Of a stretch of DNA of 64,000 bases, positions 9,067-18,024 are shown one piece after another. How positions within the stretch are numbered: position 1 is the stretch's first letter; every line of letters begins with the position of its first letter. Under the pieces are notes generated by a model. The model was not told the origin of the DNA, did no database searches, and saw nothing but the letters and a program-made list of their open reading frames with translations. Origin of the DNA: Mycolicibacterium mengxianglii (GTDB lineage: Bacteria; Actinomycetota; Actinomycetes; Mycobacteriales; Mycobacteriaceae); NCBI RefSeq assembly GCF_015710575.1, contig NZ_CP065373.1, positions 1,550,001-1,614,000 of the forward strand, read 5' to 3'. Made by a program: the position numbers and the translations under genes.

Positions 9067-9162
9067 TCAAGGCAGACAGCAACAGCTACAGACGCGCTTG
9101 AAATCGACGTGCCGCCGCGCAACCAGTACCACTCGGGGCTGGGGATGGCGTGCAGCGATCAC
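9067..9162 (-). CDS. Cys-rich leader peptide (attenuator uORF) of the sirA operon
   Basis: A 31-codon frame starting at GTG 9162 (VIAARHPQPR) and ending FKRVCSCCCLP-stop: four Cys in five codons next to the stop. A CAGAAT element lies 6 bases before the GTG, so the RNA is probably leaderless. It lies 129 bases before sirA, whose ribosome site is in a hairpin. The arrangement matches the poly-Cys leader ahead of subI and the cysteine attenuators known in mycobacteria. The start codon is inferred from spacing. Confidence 0.75.
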   Translation of the reverse strand: MIAARHPQPRVVLVARRHVDFKRVCSCCCLP

Positions 9163-9264
9163 CGGGCCATTCTGCCACGGCTGCGCGATACCACCCAACC
9201 AGGCCAGGGTTGGACTCAGGGTGAGTGGAATCAGGGTGGGTCAGGACTCTGGAACACTTGAGTC

Positions 9265-10437
9265 ATGACGGTAGGGATCGCGGCTCAGGACGAGCCCGCC
9301 CTCGCGATGACGCGGGGCGGCACGTTCGGCCTCTATATCCACGTGCCGTTCTGCGCCACCCGCTGCGGGTACTGCGATTTCAACACCTACACCCCGGGTG
9401 AACTCGGTGGGGCAAACCCCGAGGGCTGGCTGGCGGCGGTACGGCAGGAACTGGCGCTGGCCGCGGCCCGGCTGCCTGATCCGCGGGTGGACACGGTCTT
9501 CGTGGGCGGCGGCACCCCGTCGCTGCTGGGTGCGTCGGGTCTGGCGGCGGTGCTCGACGCGGTGCGCACGGAATTCGAGCTGGCACCGGACGCCGAGGTC
9601 ACCACCGAATCCAATCCGGAGTCCACCTCCCCGGAGTTCTTCGCCGCGATCCGCGCCGCCGGCTACACCAGGGTGTCGCTGGGCATGCAGTCCGCGGCGG
9701 CGCACGTGCTGCGGCTGTTGGACCGGACCCATTCGCCCGGGCGTGCCGTCGCCGCTGCGGGTGAGGCTCAGGCCGCGGGCTTCGAGCACGTCAACCTCGA
9801 CCTCATCTACGGCACGCCGGGGGAGTCCGACGACGACCTGCGTCGCTCGGTGGACGCGGTGCTCGACGCCGGCGTTGACCACCTGTCGGCCTATGCGTTG
9901 GTGGTCGAGGACGGTACGGCGCTGGCCCGGCGGGTGCGGCGCGGGGAGATGCCGGCCGTGGACGACGATGTGGTGGCCTCGCGCTACGAACTGCTCGACG
10001 GGCTGGTCCGCGACGCCGGGTTCGAGTGGTACGAGGTGTCGAACTGGAGCCGGCCGGGTGGCGAATGCCGGCACAACCTGGGCTACTGGGGTGGTGGCCA
10101 GTGGTGGGGTGCCGGGCCCGGCGCACATGGCTATGTCGGCGCGACCCGGTGGTGGAATGTCAAGCACCCCAACGCTTATGCAGAGCAGTTGGCTCAGGGC
10201 CGGCTCCCGATCACCGGGTTCGAAACGCTGGATACCGGCGATCGCCACGTCGAGACCGTGCTGTTGGGTATCCGGCTGCGGGTCGGCCTGCCGGTTGACG
10301 AGCTCACGCCGGACGAGCAGGCCCGCGCCGAGGGTGTGATCGCCGAGGGGCTGCTGGTGCGGGTGGGTGAACGCCTGGTCCTCACCGACCGCGGCCGCCT
10401 GCTCGCCGACGGCGTGGTGCGCTCACTTCTCGAGTGA
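9265..10437 (+). CDS. hemW: Radical SAM protein HemW/HemN-like
   Basis: A 390-residue radical SAM enzyme. The cluster motif CATRCGYC is at residues 30-37, followed by the GGGTPS SAM-binding motif. The CxxxCxxC pattern, lacking the extra cysteine of true HemN, and the length suggest HemW, a heme chaperone. M. tuberculosis Rv2388c at this position is annotated hemN. It is divergent from the sirA leader, with about 100 bases between them. The gene ends inside a strong palindrome. Confidence 0.85.
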   Translation: MTVGIAAQDEPALAMTRGGTFGLYIHVPFCATRCGYCDFNTYTPGELGGANPEGWLAAVRQELALAAARLPDPRVDTVFVGGGTPSLLGASGLAAVLDAVRTEFELAPDAEVTTESNPESTSPEFFAAIRAAGYTRVSLGMQSAAAHVLRLLDRTHSPGRAVAAAGEAQAAGFEHVNLDLIYGTPGESDDDLRRSVDAVLDAGVDHLSAYALVVEDGTALARRVRRGEMPAVDDDVVASRYELLDGLVRDAGFEWYEVSNWSRPGGECRHNLGYWGGGQWWGAGPGAHGYVGATRWWNVKHPNAYAEQLAQGRLPITGFETLDTGDRHVETVLLGIRLRVGLPVDELTPDEQARAEGVIAEGLLVRVGERLVLTDRGRLLADGVVRSLLE

Positions 10438-10486
10438 TTTCGGCGCGCTCATCGCCGCGCAGCGGCGATGAGCGCGCCGAAATCAC
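10434..10486. terminator. 25-bp perfect palindrome, bidirectional terminator
   Basis: Arms of 25 bases (10434-10458 and 10462-10486) are perfectly complementary around a 3-base loop. The stop codon of hemW (10435-10437) lies in the left arm and the stop of the convergent SDR gene (10485-10483) lies at the mirror position in the right arm. It should form a very stable hairpin in either transcript. No long U tract follows on either side. Confidence 0.7.
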
Positions 10487-11202
10487 CGTTGGCTGGCCGG
10501 GCGGATGACGATCTCGCTCACGTCGACGTTCGGGGCGGTGCCGACGGCGTAGGCCACGGCATCACCGATCGCCGACGGCGAAATGGCGTCTCGGCGGTAC
10601 TCGACCATGAAATCGCGGGCGATCGGATCACTGATGGTGTTGGCCAGTTCGCTCTCGACCACGCCGGGGGAAATGGTGGTGACCCGCAGCCACGGCGGAG
10701 ACTCCAGCCGCAGGCCCTCGGTGATCGCCCAGGCCGCGTACTTGGTCCCGCAGTAGACCGCAGCGGTAGGGGTGACCTGATGCGCACCGATTGAGGCGAT
10801 GGTCACGAAGTGACCACGCTCCTGCCGGGTGAAGTGTGGCAGTGCGGCGGCAATGCCATGCAGCAGTCCGCGGACGTTGACGTCGATCATCTGGTCCCAC
10901 TCGTCGACCAGGCCCGCATCCAGCCGCGACAGCGGCATCACGCCCGCATTGGCCACCAGCACGTCGAGGCGGCCATGCCGGGCCACCACGTCGTCCACCG
11001 CGGACTGCACCGCTGCCCGGTCCGTGACGTCGAGCTCGTACGGCTCGATCACGCCGTCGGCCTCGGCCGCCAGTTCCTTCAGCCGGTCGACGCGTCGGGC
11101 GGCGGCGATCACCGTCATGCCGTCGGCCGCCAGCCGGGTGGCGATACCCCGCCCGATCCCGCTGCTCGCTCCGGTGACAAGTGCCACGTGGTGTTCAGTC
11201 AT
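10483..11202 (-). CDS. Short-chain dehydrogenase/reductase
   Basis: Classical SDR of 239 residues. The cofactor motif TGASSGIG is near residue 10, NAG follows at VLVANAGVM, and the catalytic pattern is Ser (IASIG) with YxxxK (YCGTK). Arg residues after the second strand (AARRVDR) suggest NADP(H). ATG 11202 follows GAGGAG at a good distance. It is divergent from an XRE regulator, a common arrangement in which the regulator controls the SDR gene. The substrate is unknown. Confidence 0.85.
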   Translation of the reverse strand: MTEHHVALVTGASSGIGRGIATRLAADGMTVIAAARRVDRLKELAAEADGVIEPYELDVTDRAAVQSAVDDVVARHGRLDVLVANAGVMPLSRLDAGLVDEWDQMIDVNVRGLLHGIAAALPHFTRQERGHFVTIASIGAHQVTPTAAVYCGTKYAAWAITEGLRLESPPWLRVTTISPGVVESELANTISDPIARDFMVEYRRDAISPSAIGDAVAYAVGTAPNVDVSEIVIRPASQR

Positions 11203-11327
11203 GTTCAGCTCCTCGTTCGGGGTGTTCTTCCACACTGTGAAGCCGATCCGCGAGCTGGACGAGGACGCAGTGTCCCTGGGAGCGCTGCACCCAGGCTGAG
11301 GCGACGTGGGTTCACTAGCATCGCGGT

Positions 11328-12149
11328 ATGACCCGTAACGAGCTCGGTGACTACCTGCGCGCCCGCCGTGCTGCGTTGACGCCGGCGGACGTGAACCTGC
11401 CCACCACGGGGCAGCGACGGGTCAGCGGGTTACGCCGCGAGGAGGTGGCGCTGTTGGCGGGGTTGAGCATGGACTACTACGCCCGGCTGGAGCAGGGACG
11501 GGAACGCCGGCCGTCGCCGCAGGTGGTCGATGCCCTCGCCGCGGTGCTGCGGCTGGCCGACGACGCGCGGCTGCATCTGTTCAGACTGGCCGGGTTGACC
11601 CCGAGGGCGCACCAGTCGGTCAGTGCCAGTGTCGATCCGGGACTGCTGCAGTTGATGAGTATGTGGCCGCACAACCCGGCGCTCGTCTACAACCGGGCCT
11701 ATGACGTGTTGGCCAGCAATGCGATCGCCGACGCGATGTTCGGCCGGTGGGCGCATACGAAGAATCTGATGCACGTGGTGTTCACCGACTCCGCCGGCAG
11801 GAGCTTCTATGCGGACTGGCCCGCCGTCGCCCGGGATGCGGTGGCCGGGTTTCGGCTCGGCTACGGCCAGGCCCCCGGCGACCCGCGGATCCGGCAGGTG
11901 CTCACGGAGCTGTTGCAGGTCAGCCCGGAGTTCGCCGAACTCTGGAACCAGAATGACGCCCGCGGGAAGTCGGCGCAGAGCAAGCAGTTCCGGCATCCGG
12001 AGGTGGGAGCGATGACGTTGACGATGCAGACGTTCGACGTGCGCTCCAGCCCTGGCCAGGAGCTGGTGGTCTATCACGCCGAGGTCGGTTCGCCGAGTGC
12101 CGAGGCGCTGGGACTGCTGGGCTCATTGGCGGCGCGTCTGCCCGGCTGA
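11328..12149 (+). CDS. XRE-family transcriptional regulator with MmyB-like sensor domain
   Basis: 273 residues. The N-terminal helix-turn-helix (about 8-70) includes RREEVALLAGLSMDYYARLEQGR, and a ligand-binding domain of the MmyB type follows (about 105-260). TAGCAT at 11316-11321 lies 6 bases before the ATG, indicating a leaderless transcript. It probably regulates the divergent SDR gene. The ligand is unknown. Confidence 0.85.
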   Translation: MTRNELGDYLRARRAALTPADVNLPTTGQRRVSGLRREEVALLAGLSMDYYARLEQGRERRPSPQVVDALAAVLRLADDARLHLFRLAGLTPRAHQSVSASVDPGLLQLMSMWPHNPALVYNRAYDVLASNAIADAMFGRWAHTKNLMHVVFTDSAGRSFYADWPAVARDAVAGFRLGYGQAPGDPRIRQVLTELLQVSPEFAELWNQNDARGKSAQSKQFRHPEVGAMTLTMQTFDVRSSPGQELVVYHAEVGSPSAEALGLLGSLAARLPG

Positions 12150-12225
12150 GCGGGCGTCGAACCACCCCGGGTAGTCGCCCGGTGGAGCACCCGGGTGTGC
12201 CACTATTGGCCACATGTGTGCGTAC

Positions 12226-12244
12226 TTAGGCAAGCCTATCCACG
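12226..12244 (+). promoter_or_regulatory. IdeR-like iron box upstream of the PKS
   Basis: TTAGGCAAGCCTATCCACG matches the IdeR/DtxR consensus (TTAGGTTAGSCTAACCTAA) at about 13 of 19 positions, with a clean TAGGC-AA-GCCTA core palindrome. It lies 34 bases before the GTG of the polyketide synthase. Iron repression of the PKS is inferred; the match is weaker than for the mbtB box. Confidence 0.55.
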
Positions 12245-12277
12245 CTTTGTCTCTCGGGACCCGGGATTCCCGCTGAC

Positions 12278-15200
12278 GTGACACCCCATCGCGCTGCCCC
12301 CGAACCCGTCGCGATCATCGGCATCGGCTGCCGGCTGGCCGGCGATCTCACCACCCCCGCGCAATTCTGGGAGTTCCTGCTCAGCGGCGGCAGCGCGGTG
12401 CGCCAGATCCCCGAGCAGCGGTGGGAGCCGTACCGGAAGCGGGACCCGCGCAACGCCGCGGTCCTCAAGGAGATCACGCCGTGGGGCACCTTTCTCGACG
12501 ATCTACCGGCATTCGACGCCGAATTCTTCGGGGTGTCGCCGCGAGAAGCTGAACTGATGGATCCCCAGCAGCGGCTGGCCGTCGAAGTGTGTTGGGAGGC
12601 ACTCGAACACGCGGGCATCGCACCACGGTCGGTCGCCGGCACTGACACCGCGGTGCTCATGGGGGTCAACTCCGACGACTACGGCAAGCTCATCATGGAG
12701 GATCTGCCGGGTATCGAGGCGTGGACCGGGATCGGGACGTCGCTGTGCGGTATTGCCAACCGGGTGTCGCACCTGCTGGACCTGCGCGGGCCCAGTGTCG
12801 CCCTGGACGCGGCGTGTGCGGCGTCGTTGGTGGCGGTGCACCAGGGTTGCCAGCTGCTGCGCGACGGTGAGACTTCGCTGGCTCTGGTCGGCGGTGTCAG
12901 CGCCCTCATCGGCCCCGGCCTGACCCGGGTGCTCGACGTGGCAGGTGCCACGGCGCCCGACGGCCGCTGCAAGACCTTTGACGCGACGGCCGACGGCTAC
13001 GGCCGCGGTGAGGGTGCGGCCGTGGTGGTGCTCAAGAGGCTGGCCGACGCCCAACGCGACGGTGACCGGGCGCTCGCCGTGGTGCGCGGCGGTGCGGTGG
13101 CCCAGGACGGGCGCACGGTGGGCATCATGTCGCCCAACGGTGACGCCCAGGCCGATCTGTTCCGCCGGGCCTGCGAGGTATCGCACGTACCGCCCGGCAG
13201 CGTCGATTTCATCGAAGCCCACGGCACCGGCACGCCGACCGGTGACCCGGTCGAGCTGAACGCGCTCGCTGCAGTCTACGGTGCCGCCCGTTCTTCCGAA
13301 AACCCTTGCGCTGTAGGCTCTGTCAAGCCCAATACCGGCCACCTCGAAGGCGGTGCCGGTGTCGTCGGGTTGGTCAAGGCGGCGCTGGCGCTGCATCACG
13401 AAGTCATTCCCCCGACGGCTGGGGTGCGCACCCTGACCCCGGCGGTGGACTGGGCCGCCAGCGGCCTCCGCGTGCCGACGACGCCGGAGCCCTGGACGCC
13501 GCGCCCCGGTGCGCCGCGGCGCGCGGCGGTGTGCAGTTACGGCTACGGCGGCACCATCGCTCATGTGCTGCTCGAAGAGGCCCCAGCCCCGACGCCTTGT
13601 CCTGCAATGACTTCCACAGTGCCGCAGCTGTTTCCGATATCCGCCCGCTCGCAGTCCAGGCTGAGTGTGCACGCCGACGCGCTGGCCGGGCACCTGCGTT
13701 CCCGCAATGTTCCCGTCGATCAGGTGGCCGCGACGCTGTGGCGACGCCGCTCCCATGAAGCGCATCGGGCCGCGATCGTCGCCGACACTCAGCACGACCT
13801 GGTGGCCGGCCTGGAGGTGCTCGCGGCATCACAACGAGACCCCCGGGTGGTGACGGGCAGCGTCGTGCCGGGTGCCGACGCCGGCGCGGTGTGGGTGTTC
13901 TCCGGCCACGGGTCACACTGGGCGGGAATGGGTTCCGAGCTGCTCGAGACCGAACCCAGGTTTGCCGAGATCATCGACACCGTGGAACCGATTTTCCGCG
14001 CCGAACTGGGTTTCTCGCCGCGGGAGGCGCTGCGCTCGGGTGAACTCGGCGGCACCGATCGGGTGCAGGCGTTGACGTTCGCAATGCAGGTGGGCTTGGC
14101 CGAGGTGCTGCGTGCGCGGGGCGCGCAGCCGGCGGCGGTCATCGGGCATTCGGTGGGCGAGGTCGCGGCCTGCGTCACCGCGGGTGTGTTGACTCTCGAA
14201 GAGGGCGCCGCGGTCGCCTGCTACCGCGCTCGCGGCTTCCGCGCGGTGCTGGGCGAGGGGGCGATGGCCCTGGTGCGGCTCCCGTTCGCCGACGCCGAGC
14301 AGCGACTGCGCAATCGCACCGATGTGGTGGCGGCCATCAGCGCGTCGCCGGAGTCGACGGTCATCTCCGGGGACGTCGACGGCGTGGAGAAAGTCTGCGC
14401 GGTACTCACCGACCAGGGCGTCGTGGTGCGCCGCGTCGCAACCGACGTGGCCTTCCACAGCCCGGCGATGGATGCGCTGACCGGTGAATTGGCCCGTCTG
14501 ACAGGGGGATTGCCGCAACCCCGGGGCGCGGCGGTGCCGCTGTACACCAGCGCCCTGGCCGATCCGCGCTCGACGGCGCCACGCGGACCCGACTACTGGG
14601 TGACCAACCTGCGCGGTCGCGTCCGCTTCGCGGAGGCCGTCACCGCAGCCGCCGAGGACGGGCACCGGTTGTTCCTCGAGGTATCGGCGCACCCCGTGGT
14701 GGCGCACTCCGTGGTGGAAACCTTGACGCACTTGGGTATCGACGAGCAGGCCGTCATCCCGGTGCTGCGCCGCAACCAGCCCGAAACCGCGGCGGTCAAC
14801 GCCGCATTCGGCGCGCTGTACTGCCACGGCGCACCGGTCGACATCCCGGATGGGCAGTGGGCTGCCGACCTGCCGGGCACGCAATGGCAACACCGGAACT
14901 TCTGGCGGACCCCGACCCCGCCGCCGGGTGGCCACGGTGTGCACGACGTCGGCAGCCACACGTTGCTCGGCGGCCGTCTTGACGTGACAGGTACTGCCCC
15001 GGTCCGGGTCTGGCAGACCAGAGTCGGTATGGACACCCGCCCGTACCCGGGCGACCATCCGGTGAAGGGCACCGAAATCGTCCCTGCCGCAGTGCTGTTG
15101 AACACCTTCCTGACCGCGGCGGGCACCGATCTGGCGGATGTGCGGCTGCGGACCCCGGTGGCGCCCGGTCGTACCCGCGACGTGCAGGTGGTGCTGCAGG

Positions 15201-17374
15201 ATCGTGAGCTGAGCCTGTCGACCCGGGTGGTGGAGGCCGATGGATCCGAAGGTGGCTGGCTGACGCACTGCACCGCGGCCAGTGTCGCCGACAAGGCCGG
15301 CGAGCTGACGGCGGCGACACCGATGTGCCCCGAGTCGCTGCCACCCAACCATGTTGTCTACACCTTGGGCGGACTCGGCGTAGCGGCGATGGGATTCGGT
15401 TGGGACGTCTTGGATCTGCGTCGCGGCGAGGGTGAATTACTGGCCAGGGTGGCGGCCGAACCCGACGGTTCGGTGCCGACGAGCTGGGCCGGGCTGCTGG
15501 ATGCGGCGACGTCGGCGGCGTCGACGGTGTTCGACGACCCGCCACGGCTGCGGATGCCGGCCCGGATCAAGGAGGTGCGCGTGCAGGGCGGCCCGCCTGC
15601 CGTCGGGGTGATCCACGTTCGGCGCCGGCCCGGTACCGCCACTGCCACTGACGTCACGATCAGTGACGCCACGGGTGCGGCGCTGGTGATGCTGACCGGA
15701 ATGGAATTCGACGAACTGGAGAACCCCGCCGGCACGGACCCGTCGCGCATGGTGCATGACCTGGTCTGGCAACCCATCTCGTTCGCCGAGGACAACACCC
15801 CCGACGAGGTGGTGCTGGTCGGCGGTGACGCCGAGACCCTGGCCGTCGTGGTGCCTGACCTCGCGGCGGCGAACGTCGACTACCGGGTCTGCGCCCAGCC
15901 AGACGGGGTGCCCGACGATCTGGGGCGCGGTGCGGTGGTGCTGGTGCTGCCGCGCCGCGACGATGACGCCGAGGTCTCGGTGGATCTGGTGCTGCGAACC
16001 TTGACCGCGATGCATGCCGCCGGTAGTCAGGCCCGGTTGTGGGTGCTCACACAGCGCGTCCATGAAGGTGACAATGTCAGCCATGCTCCGCTGTGGGGGT
16101 TCGCACGTGTGGCTGCCGCCGAACACCCGCGGGTGTGGGGTGGGGTGCTGGACCTGCCCGATACCCGAATACCGCTGGGAGTGTTGGCATCTCTGGCCGG
16201 TCACGGTGTGGTGGTGGTGCGGGACGGTGTCGCGCGGACTGCCCGGCTGGAGTTCGCGACAGCGGGGACCGGGGCGCCGTTGACCTGCTCACCGGGCGGG
16301 ACGTATGTGATCACCGGCGGCACCGGTGTTCTCGGCCTCCGGCTTGCCCAACGGCTTGCCGATCTGGGTGCGCGCCGACTGGTGTTGTTGTCCCGATCCG
16401 GGCTACCCGAGCGCGCGGCGTGGACGGCCGGCGGAGACAACGAGGCGGTACGCGTGGTCGCGGCTCTCGAGGACCGCGGTGTGTCGGTACGGGTCGTCGC
16501 TGTCGACATCGGCGCAACGGGAGCGGCCGACGTCGTGCGGTCGGCGCTGCGAGACCTGCCGCCGGTGCGTGGGGTCATCCATGCCGCCGGTGTGGAAGCC
16601 GGTGCGCTGCTGGTGGATACCACTGTCGACGACATTCGGACCACGATGGCACCGAAGGCCGACGGCGCGCTGACATTGCACGAGGTGTTCCCGCCGGGGC
16701 AGCTGGACTGGCTGGTGCTCTTCTCCTCCTGCGGTTACCTCGCCGGTTTCCCCGGCCAGGGCGCCTACGCGTGTGCCAACGCCTTCCTTGATGCCTTCGC
16801 CGCGCACCGTCGCGCGCTCGGGGACCGGACCACCAGCGTGGCGTGGACGGCGTGGCGCGGGTTGGGCATGGGCTCGACGTCGGGTTTCGTGGCCGCTCAG
16901 CTGGAGGCGCTGGGCATGGACGCCGTGGCAGCCGATGACGCCATGCGCGCCCTGGACATCGCGGTGCGCGCCGACCGGGCCCACGTCGTGGTGTTGCCGG
17001 TGTTGCCCGCCGCGGCCTCGGTTCCGATGCTGGCCGCGGTCGCACCGCGCGCCACCACAGGACCCGAGCCCGTGGCCCCCGCCGGTCAGGTGGGCCCGGG
17101 TACCGCCGACACGGCGGGATGGGCCGCGCAGCAGGTGCTGGCCGCGGTCGCCGCCGAACTCGGGCTGCCCGAGGACGGGGTGGACCCCCGGCTGCCGCTG
17201 GTGGAAATCGGGGTGGATTCGATCATGACTGTCGCGGTCCGCCGCCAGCTGGAGAAACAGACCGGGCTCACGCTGCCGCCGACGCTGCTGTGGGAGCACC
17301 CCACGGCAGCGGCGGTGACCGCCCGCATCGTCGAGTTGCTCGACGGAACAAAGGAACCCGCCGAGATCTCCTGA
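12278..17374 (+). CDS. 6-methylsalicylic acid synthase-type iterative polyketide synthase
   Basis: Single-module type I PKS of 1698 residues. KS spans about 9-430 (Cys180 in LDAACAASL, His315 in EAHGTGT, His355 in NTGHLEG). AT is about 535-850 (Ser625 in GHSVGEV). A DH/thiohydrolase-like domain has HPVKGTEIVP near 927. KR is about 1335-1530 (TGGTGVLG, YACAN) and the ACP has Ser1648 (GVDSIM). There is no thioesterase or enoyl reductase. The order, length and KS sequence (WEPYRKRDPRNAAVL, MGVNSDDYG, DGRCKTFDATADGYGRGEGA) are those of 6-methylsalicylate synthases, which condense one acetyl and three malonyl units with one reduction. It sits beside mbtA where mbtI would be, so it probably supplies the aryl cap of mycobactin. 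The family is recognised from sequence; the product is inferred. Confidence 0.85.
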   Translation: MTPHRAAPEPVAIIGIGCRLAGDLTTPAQFWEFLLSGGSAVRQIPEQRWEPYRKRDPRNAAVLKEITPWGTFLDDLPAFDAEFFGVSPREAELMDPQQRLAVEVCWEALEHAGIAPRSVAGTDTAVLMGVNSDDYGKLIMEDLPGIEAWTGIGTSLCGIANRVSHLLDLRGPSVALDAACAASLVAVHQGCQLLRDGETSLALVGGVSALIGPGLTRVLDVAGATAPDGRCKTFDATADGYGRGEGAAVVVLKRLADAQRDGDRALAVVRGGAVAQDGRTVGIMSPNGDAQADLFRRACEVSHVPPGSVDFIEAHGTGTPTGDPVELNALAAVYGAARSSENPCAVGSVKPNTGHLEGGAGVVGLVKAALALHHEVIPPTAGVRTLTPAVDWAASGLRVPTTPEPWTPRPGAPRRAAVCSYGYGGTIAHVLLEEAPAPTPCPAMTSTVPQLFPISARSQSRLSVHADALAGHLRSRNVPVDQVAATLWRRRSHEAHRAAIVADTQHDLVAGLEVLAASQRDPRVVTGSVVPGADAGAVWVFSGHGSHWAGMGSELLETEPRFAEIIDTVEPIFRAELGFSPREALRSGELGGTDRVQALTFAMQVGLAEVLRARGAQPAAVIGHSVGEVAACVTAGVLTLEEGAAVACYRARGFRAVLGEGAMALVRLPFADAEQRLRNRTDVVAAISASPESTVISGDVDGVEKVCAVLTDQGVVVRRVATDVAFHSPAMDALTGELARLTGGLPQPRGAAVPLYTSALADPRSTAPRGPDYWVTNLRGRVRFAEAVTAAAEDGHRLFLEVSAHPVVAHSVVETLTHLGIDEQAVIPVLRRNQPETAAVNAAFGALYCHGAPVDIPDGQWAADLPGTQWQHRNFWRTPTPPPGGHGVHDVGSHTLLGGRLDVTGTAPVRVWQTRVGMDTRPYPGDHPVKGTEIVPAAVLLNTFLTAAGTDLADVRLRTPVAPGRTRDVQVVLQDRELSLSTRVVEADGSEGGWLTHCTAASVADKAGELTAATPMCPESLPPNHVVYTLGGLGVAAMGFGWDVLDLRRGEGELLARVAAEPDGSVPTSWAGLLDAATSAASTVFDDPPRLRMPARIKEVRVQGGPPAVGVIHVRRRPGTATATDVTISDATGAALVMLTGMEFDELENPAGTDPSRMVHDLVWQPISFAEDNTPDEVVLVGGDAETLAVVVPDLAAANVDYRVCAQPDGVPDDLGRGAVVLVLPRRDDDAEVSVDLVLRTLTAMHAAGSQARLWVLTQRVHEGDNVSHAPLWGFARVAAAEHPRVWGGVLDLPDTRIPLGVLASLAGHGVVVVRDGVARTARLEFATAGTGAPLTCSPGGTYVITGGTGVLGLRLAQRLADLGARRLVLLSRSGLPERAAWTAGGDNEAVRVVAALEDRGVSVRVVAVDIGATGAADVVRSALRDLPPVRGVIHAAGVEAGALLVDTTVDDIRTTMAPKADGALTLHEVFPPGQLDWLVLFSSCGYLAGFPGQGAYACANAFLDAFAAHRRALGDRTTSVAWTAWRGLGMGSTSGFVAAQLEALGMDAVAADDAMRALDIAVRADRAHVVVLPVLPAAASVPMLAAVAPRATTGPEPVAPAGQVGPGTADTAGWAAQQVLAAVAAELGLPEDGVDPRLPLVEIGVDSIMTVAVRRQLEKQTGLTLPPTLLWEHPTAAAVTARIVELLDGTKEPAEIS

Positions 17375-17390
17375 CCCCGGGACGCAAAAA

Positions 17391-17412
17391 GGGGCGCCCC
17401 TCAGGGCGCCCC
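17391..17412 (-). terminator. Intrinsic terminator of the secreted-protein gene
   Basis: A 9-bp perfect GC stem (17391-17399 with 17404-17412, loop CTCA) is followed on the minus strand by five U residues (AAAAA at 17386-17390 on the plus strand). This is a textbook terminator for the gene ending at 17427. The stem may also stop PKS transcripts arriving from the other side, 17 bases after the PKS stop. Confidence 0.8.
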
Positions 17413-17426
17413 GTATGTGTGCCGGA

Positions 17427-17747
17427 TCACTTCACGGTGACGTAGATCGTCGTCTCGTTGGCGGGGCCGAACTCGTGGCCGTGGCCGGTGTAGTCCTCGT
17501 GGTTCCGCAGGTTGTTGTCACTGTGCTGGAACGTGGGACCCTCACCGACGGAGACCACCGTGGCGTCCTTCAGTGGGGTGTCGGACAGGCGGTTCACGAT
17601 CACGTGATAGCCCTGCGCCTCGAGCGAGGAGATGGTGTCCTGGGCGTTTCCGGTGCCGGTCGGAGCGGCTACTGCGGGCGCTGACAGACCGAGGAAACCG
17701 GCGGTGACAACCGCCGCGATAGTGGTGGCAACTCCGATCTTCTTCAT
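17427..17747 (-). CDS. Small secreted protein of unknown function
   Basis: 106 residues with a Sec signal peptide (MKKIGVATTIAAVV, cleavage likely after APAVAA). The mature part, about 78 residues, begins PTGTGNAQDTISSLEAQGYHVIVNRLSD. This DTI-x-LEAQGY-x-V pattern resembles a mycobacterial family of small exported proteins without known role. It sits between the PKS and mbtA, with its own terminator. Nothing in the sequence links it to iron. The 277 bases upstream (17748-18024) contain its presumed promoter and no other gene that I can see. Confidence 0.7.
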   Translation of the reverse strand: MKKIGVATTIAAVVTAGFLGLSAPAVAAPTGTGNAQDTISSLEAQGYHVIVNRLSDTPLKDATVVSVGEGPTFQHSDNNLRNHEDYTGHGHEFGPANETTIYVTVK

Positions 17748-18024
17748 TGTCTGCTTCTCTCGTGTGGTGTTGGTGTCGAATCACCGGCGATTGGGGCTTC
17801 ACGTCCGGTGGTCCGGACCCGTCCGGAGTTCCGGATGGTCTGTCATTCGGAACGAACGGGACACCATTGATTATTCCACGCAGGATGGGTGAACCCGGAT
17901 CGCTGGGCAACTGTTCGCGCCCATATTCGCAGGTAGCGGAACTGCTGGTCACTGTGCCGTCGAACATGTGACAGCGCAGACAATCTGAGTGTTTTGAGGT
18001 GCGTCACACCGGGGTCTCGGCGCT

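Noticed and set aside
12162..12185. GC-rich stem after the XRE regulator gene as a terminator
   Set aside because: Two mutually exclusive 5-bp pairings and no U tract; stems this short arise often in such GC-rich sequence.
13913..15352. Open frame of 479 codons antisense to the 6-MSAS-type PKS
   Set aside because: Same GC-bias effect; the sense strand has continuous catalytic motifs.
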